Below are positions 54,883 to 61,308 of a DNA stretch of 64,000 bases, in pieces. A program made the position numbers and the translations under genes. Every line of letters begins with the position of its first letter. Position 1 is the first letter of the stretch. Source of the stretch: Chryseosolibacter histidinae (GTDB lineage: Bacteria; Bacteroidota; Bacteroidia; Cytophagales; Cyclobacteriaceae); NCBI RefSeq assembly GCF_018598225.1, contig NZ_JAHESF010000011.1:124001-188000 (forward strand), written 5' to 3'. The notes beneath the pieces are model-generated. The model was not told the DNA's origin, ran no database searches, and was given only the letters and a program-made list of their open reading frames with translations.

Positions 54883-56307
54883 ATGAGCAAATTTCATTTT
54901 TCAAGCCCGCTTAAAAGCGGCGCCCTGCTTCTTGTATTGCTTTCCACATTCATCCGGTGCGCTGATGAAGCGCTGCTGAATGAAACGGTGATCCCGGCAA
55001 CGGATGCCAAACTGACAACGGCCGCTGTATCGGATGTTACGGACTGCTCCGCATGCACGTATATTGTTCCCGACAAGACTCACGTGATCGACGGCGCGGC
55101 GTTGGGACTTCAGCCTGGCAGTGTCATCGGGCTCAGCGCAACGATCAACTACGGCAACCTGTTGTTCAGAAACATCGTTGGTACGGCCGATAATCCCATC
55201 ATCATCAAGAACTGCGGTGGCACAGCCCACATCAACGGCACGGGGCTGTCGTTCGCGCTGAAGACCGAAAACAGCAAATACTTTCGCATCACAGGAGGTA
55301 ACACCTCGGGTACTTATGGCATCATGATCAACGGCGGCAGCCTGGGCATCACACTTGACAAGCTCAGCACCAACTTTCAGGTTGATCATGTGGAGATCGC
55401 CAACACTGGTTTTGCCGGCATCATGGCCAAAACAGACCCAACCTGCGACGATGCCACCATCCGCGGGAACTTCGTGATGACCAATGTTTACTTCAACGAC
55501 AACTATGTTCACGACACCGGCGGCGAGGCATTCTACATCGGCAACTCATTCTATGCTGAGGGCAGAAGCACAACCTGCGGCCAGCGGTTTCCGCATGAGA
55601 TCCATTATCTCAAAGTGAATAACAACATCGTGAAGAACGCCGGCTGGGATGGCATCCAGGTAGGATCCGCTACCAAGGGTGCGCGCATCTACGCCAATAC
55701 CGTTGAGAACTACGGCACCGCCAACGTGGCCAACCAGCGCAATGGAATCCAGCTTGGAGAGGGTACGGGCGGCATCTGTTATGGCAACCTGATCAGGAAT
55801 GGCACAGGCAACGGCATGAATGTGCTGGGCCTCGGCGACAATATCATTTATAACAACGTGATCGAAAGCGCGGGTGGCGCCGGTATCTTCTGCGATGAGC
55901 GTTATACACCCGGTCCGGGCTTCAAGTTCATCAACAATACCATCGTTAACACAGCGTCTGATGGCATCAGGATCTATGCAGAGCGTGTGCCAATGAATGT
56001 GATCATCAACAACATCATCGTCAATCCTGCAACGTATTCAACATACGTTTATCCACGCATTCCTAATGACGCCTTCGTGTACAAGCTGAGCAAGGATGTG
56101 AAGATCGACATGTCTAACAACTATTTCTCAACCACCGCCGACCCGGTACTTTTTGTAAATCTGAGCGTACCGAACTACCGGCTGCAAAGCACGTCACCCG
56201 TAATCGATATGGGGAGAGACATCTCTGTTTACAGCATCCTCACCGACTTTTATAAGAAGGCAAGGCTCAAAGGCCTTGCGTACGATATCGGTGCCGTGGA
56301 GTATTGA
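54883..56307 (+). CDS. Right-handed parallel beta-helix lipoprotein, copy 2
   Basis: About 474 residues. Lipoprotein signal (LLLVLLSTFIRC, Cys26), cap CSACTYIVPDKTHVIDG with LGLQPGSVIGL, beta-helix rungs (NLLFRNIVGTADNPIIIKNCGG, GITLDKLSTNFQVDHVEI), the conserved AKTDPTCDDATIRGN and VHDTGGEAFYIGN segments, GIFCDERYTPGPGFKFINN, and the closing YDIGAVEY. It is closer to copy 3 than to copy 1 (both have VIGL/IIGL and the YTPGPG loop that copy 1 lacks). The frame is open 15 codons upstream from a TTG; the ATG gives the signal peptide. It has its own leader after the terminator of copy 1. Confidence 0.85.
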   Translation: MSKFHFSSPLKSGALLLVLLSTFIRCADEALLNETVIPATDAKLTTAAVSDVTDCSACTYIVPDKTHVIDGAALGLQPGSVIGLSATINYGNLLFRNIVGTADNPIIIKNCGGTAHINGTGLSFALKTENSKYFRITGGNTSGTYGIMINGGSLGITLDKLSTNFQVDHVEIANTGFAGIMAKTDPTCDDATIRGNFVMTNVYFNDNYVHDTGGEAFYIGNSFYAEGRSTTCGQRFPHEIHYLKVNNNIVKNAGWDGIQVGSATKGARIYANTVENYGTANVANQRNGIQLGEGTGGICYGNLIRNGTGNGMNVLGLGDNIIYNNVIESAGGAGIFCDERYTPGPGFKFINNTIVNTASDGIRIYAERVPMNVIINNIIVNPATYSTYVYPRIPNDAFVYKLSKDVKIDMSNNYFSTTADPVLFVNLSVPNYRLQSTSPVIDMGRDISVYSILTDFYKKARLKGLAYDIGAVEY

Positions 56308-56312
56308 TCTTC

Positions 56313-56345
56313 AAGGATGACATCCTTTTAAAGGATGTCATCCTT
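56313..56345 (+). other. Nested palindrome after beta-helix copy 2
   Basis: AAGGATGACATCCTTT and its exact complement lie 16 + 16 bases around a single T, and each arm is itself partly self-complementary. It starts six bases past the stop. There is no strong T run, but it may still end or stabilise the transcript. Confidence 0.6.
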
Positions 56346-56393
56346 TAAAATTAGCAGCCGAGCGGAGGTGTAGCTTCGAATCTGCACTACGCT

Positions 56394-56421
56394 CTTCTGG
56401 CTTTCGACTCCTGGCTCCTGA
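56394..56421. repeat. Four-unit heptamer array (CTCCTGG / CTCCTGA type)
   Basis: CTTCTGG CTTTCGA CTCCTGG CTCCTGA in exact register, then CTTATTT. Same family as the array at 46593. Confidence 0.6.
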
Positions 56422-56683
56422 CTTATTTTTAACCGGCTTACGTACCAATTCCAAAAAAAAACAGAAAGTACTCCTTCACTTGTGCAAAGCACGCCGCCGG
56501 ATGGCGGGATGTGTCACCACTCATCGGTTGAGTCGATTATTAAACTCTAACCCGGATTAACAATTCTCCGTTTTTCCTCCTTTATTTTTCAATACCGCCG
56601 ATTTCTTACATGCCTGACTCACCATGGCAATGTAAACTCCTGGTGAAGATCCATTCCGGTTTTTTTGTAACCGAAATCAAACA

Positions 56684-56749
56684 TTCACCTAACGCTATGC
56701 CACATGTCATAAGAGATCATTCGTCGAATAACCGCTCGTCTGCTGTTGC
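56684..56749 (+). other. Leader segment shared with beta-helix copy 2
   Basis: TTCACCTAAC at the left and GTTGC at the right, again 66 bases apart; the middle has diverged. The rest of the 513-base gap holds the palindrome and heptamer array listed separately and a run of nine A near 56453, with no gene. Confidence 0.35.
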
Positions 56750-56820
56750 ATAATCTTTTAAAAAATTTTTTAACCCATTGCCGGAGCACTTTACGGGTAA
56801 AGCTTCCGGTGTTAAACTCA

Positions 56821-58269
56821 ATGTCACGCATGATAAAAACTCAAAATTTTTTCACCGTACTCAAAAGACTGACGCTGACACTTTCCATCATTTTCGTTTT
56901 AGCTCAATGTTCGGATGAACAGATCCTCGACGACACCGTCACCGCTGTTCCTGAAGCTGAAACAGACCCCGCTACTACTGCCGCCGCCACGGCCACCTGC
57001 TCTTCGTGCACGTACATCGTGCCTGCCACTGCCAACGTGATCGACGGCAAGGCACTCGGATTGAAACCCGGAGCCATCATCGGCCTGAATGCAGCTTACA
57101 AATACAAAAATCTTTTGTTCCGCAACATCGTGGGCACGGCTTCGCAGCCCATCATCATCAAGAACTGCGGCGGAACCGCTTATATCACTGCCACCGGATT
57201 GTCTTACGGCATCAAAACGGAGAACAGCAAGTACTTCCGCATTACCGGCGGCGATGTGAGCAAATCATATGGCATCAAAGTGAACGGCAGTCACATCGGC
57301 ATAACGCTCGACAAGCTCAGCACGAACTTTGAAGTAGACCACGTGCAGGTGAGCAACGTTGGATTCGCCGGCATCATGGCGAAGACCGATCCTTCCTGCG
57401 ACAATGCTACCATTCGCGGCAACTTCGTGATGAACGATATCTCCCTTCACGACAATTACGTTTTCGATACCGGTGGTGAGGGCTTCTATGTTGGCAATTC
57501 GTTCTATGAAGACGGTGCAAAAACAAGCTGCGGCTCGCGGCTCCCGCACGAGATCCATGGTGTAAAGATCTATAACAACATTGTGAAGAACTCGGGATGG
57601 GAAGGCATTCAGCTTGGATGTGCCACCCAGGGCGCACAGGTTTACAACAACAGCATTGAAAACTATGGCACGGCAAACCGCGAAGCCCAGAACAACGGCA
57701 TGCAGATCGGTGCCGGAACCGGCGGACTGTGCTACAACAATTTTATCAAGAACGGCCCCGGAAATGGTCTCATCGTGATGGGCCTTGGTGACAACGTCAT
57801 TCACAACAACATCATCGTTGGCGCAGGTGGCTCAGGGATCTTCTGTGATGAGCGTTATACTCCGGGCCCCGGCTTCAAGTTCATCAACAATACCATTATC
57901 AATCCTAAAGTTGACGGTATCAGGCTTTATGCCGAGCTCGTTCCCATGAATGTTATCATCAACAACATCATTGTGAACCCGGGCAGCTACTCAACTTACA
58001 AGGCGCCCCGCACCGGAAACGACGCTTATGTGTACAAGCTGAGCAAGGATGTGAGGGTACAGATGTCGAACAACTACTTCACAAGAAGCATTACGGCACT
58101 TAAGTTTGTGAATGCGGGCGCTTACAACTATCGCCTGGCCAGCGGCTCGCCTGTGATCAACAAAGGCAAAAGCTTTTCAACCTACACGACCCAAAGCATT
58201 CTGCAAGACTTCTATAAGCAACAGCGCCTCAAAGGTTCAGCCTACGACATCGGCGCAAGCGAATATTAA
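56821..58269 (+). CDS. Right-handed parallel beta-helix lipoprotein, copy 3
   Basis: About 482 residues. Lipoprotein signal (LSIIFVLAQC, Cys30), cap CSSCTYIVPATANVIDG with LGLKPGAIIGL, then the same beta-helix rungs as copy 2: KNLLFRNIVGTASQPIIIKN, AKTDPSCDNATIRGN, VFDTGGEGFYVGNSFY, GIFCDERYTPGPGFKFINN, ending YDIGASEY. In the shared VHDTGGE motif the His is Phe here, which matters if that His is catalytic. The upstream frame is open from a TTG, but the ATG pair at this start gives the signal peptide. It closes the tandem cluster and is followed by a terminator. Confidence 0.85.
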   Translation: MSRMIKTQNFFTVLKRLTLTLSIIFVLAQCSDEQILDDTVTAVPEAETDPATTAAATATCSSCTYIVPATANVIDGKALGLKPGAIIGLNAAYKYKNLLFRNIVGTASQPIIIKNCGGTAYITATGLSYGIKTENSKYFRITGGDVSKSYGIKVNGSHIGITLDKLSTNFEVDHVQVSNVGFAGIMAKTDPSCDNATIRGNFVMNDISLHDNYVFDTGGEGFYVGNSFYEDGAKTSCGSRLPHEIHGVKIYNNIVKNSGWEGIQLGCATQGAQVYNNSIENYGTANREAQNNGMQIGAGTGGLCYNNFIKNGPGNGLIVMGLGDNVIHNNIIVGAGGSGIFCDERYTPGPGFKFINNTIINPKVDGIRLYAELVPMNVIINNIIVNPGSYSTYKAPRTGNDAYVYKLSKDVRVQMSNNYFTRSITALKFVNAGAYNYRLASGSPVINKGKSFSTYTTQSILQDFYKQQRLKGSAYDIGASEY

Positions 58270-58293
58270 TTCGTACCTACCTACCTGAAAAAA

Positions 58294-58325
58294 GAAAACC
58301 TGGCTTGAATAGTCAGGTTTTTTGT
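58294..58325 (+). terminator. Rho-independent terminator after beta-helix copy 3
   Basis: AAAACCTG and CAGGTTTT form an 8-bp stem with an 11-base loop and a T run, 24 bases past the stop. Confidence 0.85.
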
Positions 58326-58330
58326 TTTAG

Positions 58331-58358
58331 TCCACGGTCGACGGGCCACGGTCCACGG
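58331..58358. repeat. Four-unit heptamer array (TCCACGG)
   Basis: TCCACGG TCGACGG GCCACGG TCCACGG in exact register, directly after the terminator of the beta-helix cluster. Confidence 0.65.
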
Positions 58359-58395
58359 CAGTTGGCCCTTCGTCGATGGCCCCCTCGTTTGAAGA

Positions 58396-58558
58396 CCGTC
58401 ATCCAGAGCGATGGATGCGTGATGGTTTTGTGCGAGCGAAGGATCCCCGGAATCTTACTGCGTACTTAGTTCGAACGCATGCCTTTACCAGCGCACTTTG
58501 CTTTAAGGGGATCCTTCGTTCCCACATGCCTTCACACAATCACCACTCAGGATATCGG
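58396..58558. repeat. Palindromic intergenic element with GAAGGATCC arms
   Basis: CGAAGGATCCCC (58437-58448) and GGGGATCCTTCG (58507-58518) are perfect complements. Outer ends CCGTCATCCAGAG and CTCAGGATATCGG also pair partly. The arrangement GTCATCC...GCGAAGGATCC resembles a repeat seen between genes in many bacteria (from memory). Confidence 0.55.
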
Positions 58559-58588
58559 TCTCAGGGCGGTATGGATCCTGGCTTCCTT

Positions 58589-61039
58589 TTACTCGTATTT
58601 CAAGGTCTCCGCAGGCTGACTCCATGCTGTTCTCACGGCCTGGTAGCTGATGGTGATCAATGCGATGAGCAATGAAATTCCGCCCGCGATCAGGAACACT
58701 TCTGCTCCGATGGAGATCCGGTACTCGAAGGTCGACAGCCAATTATTCATCAGGTAAACGGTCACGGGCACCGAGAGCGCCAGCGAGACCAAGATCAGGT
58801 AAATGTAATCCTTCGACAACAGCACCAGCAACGACCGCTCTGTGGCGCCCAACACCTTGCGGATGCTGATCTCCTTGGTGCGGTTCTGCATCGCCAGTGA
58901 AGCGAGGCCATACAAGCCGAGGCTGCCGATAATGATGGCGAGCACCGTGGCAATGCTCACGATCTTGCCGAGGTTCTGATCTGCGCGATATTGCGTGTTG
59001 ATCGCTTCATCCACGAAAGTGAACACGAACTCCTCTCCTCCCGTAATTTTCTCCCACACCGAACGGATCTCATCAATGGTAGTCTGCATGTTGCCGGGCC
59101 GCAGCCTGATCATCAGCTTTGGCACCGGTGAGTTGTCTACGTTGATGTTCTCAATGCCGTTCAGTATAATGGAGGGTTCGTAAACCAGCACCAACGGCTC
59201 TACCTTTGTATACAACGATGCGTAGTTGAAATCGCTCACGACACCGATCACCTCATGGTCAGGAAATTCCTTGCCGGGGATCTTCTTACCAATGGCATCA
59301 GTCCACCCGTAAGCCTTTGCAAATGCTTCGTTCACGATCACCGAACGCTTCCGGTCTGCGACATTGTCTCCTGAAAAATTACGCCCCTGAACGAGCTTCA
59401 TACCCAGTGTAGGGATATAATCTTCGTCCACAACATTCATATTGAAAGTCCGGTAAGTGCCTTTATCATCCGTAAAACCTGCATTGACCCAGTTGCCATT
59501 GGCAAAATCATGAGACGATGCACATACCGCAGACACACCGGGAAGCCTGGTGAGTCCGGGCTTGAATTGTTCCGCCTTCTCGAAACCTTTGTTCACACGT
59601 TCTGCCATTCTTCCGCCACGCGGCACGTTGAGCTGAATAACCACCAGTTGTTCCTTGCTGAATCCCAGGTTTTTATTTTGCAGAAACTCGAGCTGGTTTC
59701 TCATCAGCAATGTGCTGGAGATCAAAAATATGGAGAGAACAAGCTGCACGCCTACGAGAACCTTCCGCAGGTTTTGCTTGCTGCTGTTGCGCTGGATATT
59801 TCCTTTCAGGATGGTGACGGGCCGGAAACCTGAAAGCACAAAAGCCGGGTAACTGCCAGCAATGAGTCCGATCACTGCCAATAATGAAAGCACGATCATA
59901 ACGATGAACCCGTTCCAGGGGAACACCAGTTGTTTGCCGGCGAGCGCGTTGAAGACAGGCAGGTTTAAAACAGCTAACGCAAGGCCCAGCGTCATTGCGA
60001 TCAGGGTAACGATCACCGCTTCGCCGATGAATTGCAGGATCAGTTGCCGCCGAGCTGCTCCAACAACTTTTCTCACCCCCACCTCCTTCGCACGTTTCAT
60101 GGAACGGCCAATAGATAAGGTTACAAAATTAATACAGGCAACCGTCAAAATGAGGATGGCGATGGCGCCGAGAATGCGCGCGTATTTCGGGTCGCTCACG
60201 GGTGCAAGACCAACAGGGTAACTTGTATCCAGGTGAATGGACGTGAGCGGTTGAAGCCCGGCGGAGTACTTGCTCTTGGTAAATCGCTCTTCCCCGAGTA
60301 CAGCCCTGAACACAGACGGAAATTTAGCAGTGACCTTTTCGCGTACAACACCTTCGCGCAGCAGAATATAAGTCTCCGGTGAGATGGAGAACCATGACGA
60401 GGTCAGTCGCTGCTCGCTGTACAGCTTCGGAAAATTAAGCTCGGAGATCATCAGATTGAACTGGATGCTCGAATTGGTAGGCGTAGGGGCCACCACCGCA
60501 GCCACCGTGAAATCTTCAAACACTTCTCCCAATTGAATGGATACCGTTTTATTGACGGGGTCGGCGTCTCCGAAATATTTCTTCGCAAGCTCGTTGCTGA
60601 TCACGACATGATTCTGCTGCTCCAGCGCTTCGCTGCTACCGGTGATGATCGGAAAATCGAAAACGTTGAAAAAGTCCTGCCCTGCAATGGTGAGTGTTTC
60701 GCTGAACTGGCTGTCACCCACCTTTACCAGTGTGCCCATCTTGTCGATGCGTATCTGGCTTTCGATCTCAGGAATGTTGTCTTTCAGCGTCGGCCCCATG
60801 GGGAAGGGCGTATTGGTATAGAAGAACTCCTGGTTCTCACCCCAGTTCTCCCGCGCAAACACACGGTAGATGCGGTCGGCTTTTGAATGGAACCTGTCGA
60901 ACGTCCATTCATCTGTAACGAATAGAATGATGAGAATGCAGCAGGCGATGCCCAGGCTCAGCCCTGTGATGTTGATGAACGAATGTCCTTTGCTCCGCCA
61001 GAGCGAACGGAACGCGATCTTCAGGTAGTTTCTGATCAT
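58589..61039 (-). CDS. ABC transporter permease, MacB/FtsX type (no prefix domain)
   Basis: An 816-residue inner-membrane protein: first helix at about 20-40 (INITGLSLGIACCILIILFV), MacB-like periplasmic domain, AKEVGVRKVVGAARRQL, middle helices, second periplasmic domain with an insertion near SIILNGIENINVDNSPV, then TKEISIRKVLGATERSL and a final PAETLKYE. It resembles the permease at 33.8 kb in lacking the prefix domain. It is convergent to the beta-helix cluster and divergent from the SusC gene at the right edge. No cognate ATPase is encoded in the window. Confidence 0.88.
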   Translation of the reverse strand: MIRNYLKIAFRSLWRSKGHSFINITGLSLGIACCILIILFVTDEWTFDRFHSKADRIYRVFARENWGENQEFFYTNTPFPMGPTLKDNIPEIESQIRIDKMGTLVKVGDSQFSETLTIAGQDFFNVFDFPIITGSSEALEQQNHVVISNELAKKYFGDADPVNKTVSIQLGEVFEDFTVAAVVAPTPTNSSIQFNLMISELNFPKLYSEQRLTSSWFSISPETYILLREGVVREKVTAKFPSVFRAVLGEERFTKSKYSAGLQPLTSIHLDTSYPVGLAPVSDPKYARILGAIAILILTVACINFVTLSIGRSMKRAKEVGVRKVVGAARRQLILQFIGEAVIVTLIAMTLGLALAVLNLPVFNALAGKQLVFPWNGFIVMIVLSLLAVIGLIAGSYPAFVLSGFRPVTILKGNIQRNSSKQNLRKVLVGVQLVLSIFLISSTLLMRNQLEFLQNKNLGFSKEQLVVIQLNVPRGGRMAERVNKGFEKAEQFKPGLTRLPGVSAVCASSHDFANGNWVNAGFTDDKGTYRTFNMNVVDEDYIPTLGMKLVQGRNFSGDNVADRKRSVIVNEAFAKAYGWTDAIGKKIPGKEFPDHEVIGVVSDFNYASLYTKVEPLVLVYEPSIILNGIENINVDNSPVPKLMIRLRPGNMQTTIDEIRSVWEKITGGEEFVFTFVDEAINTQYRADQNLGKIVSIATVLAIIIGSLGLYGLASLAMQNRTKEISIRKVLGATERSLLVLLSKDYIYLILVSLALSVPVTVYLMNNWLSTFEYRISIGAEVFLIAGGISLLIALITISYQAVRTAWSQPAETLKYE

Positions 61040-61308
61040 GGCTTTGAAGTTTGATTGTTGACGCTCTCATAAAATGCATTTTACATGACAGCATTAAAAG
61101 CCCGCGTACGTCACCGATATAAAAGGTGTACTGAACGGTTAAAAAACTGTAGTGAGCATTTCATGCGTCGTACTAAGCCAACGGCCAGCCCTTTGCTGAA
61201 CATGAGTACAACTAACCAATTTAACGTTACTTAAAACAGAAAAAATTACTCCTGTAAACGGGAGGTATGCTTTTTTGGCACCCGTTCTTATTCACAAACC
61301 TTTAGTGT

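Noticed and set aside
58376-58675. A 99-codon plus-strand frame after the beta-helix cluster
   Set aside because: It lies mostly within the palindromic GAAGGATCC element and overlaps the 3' end of the permease gene.
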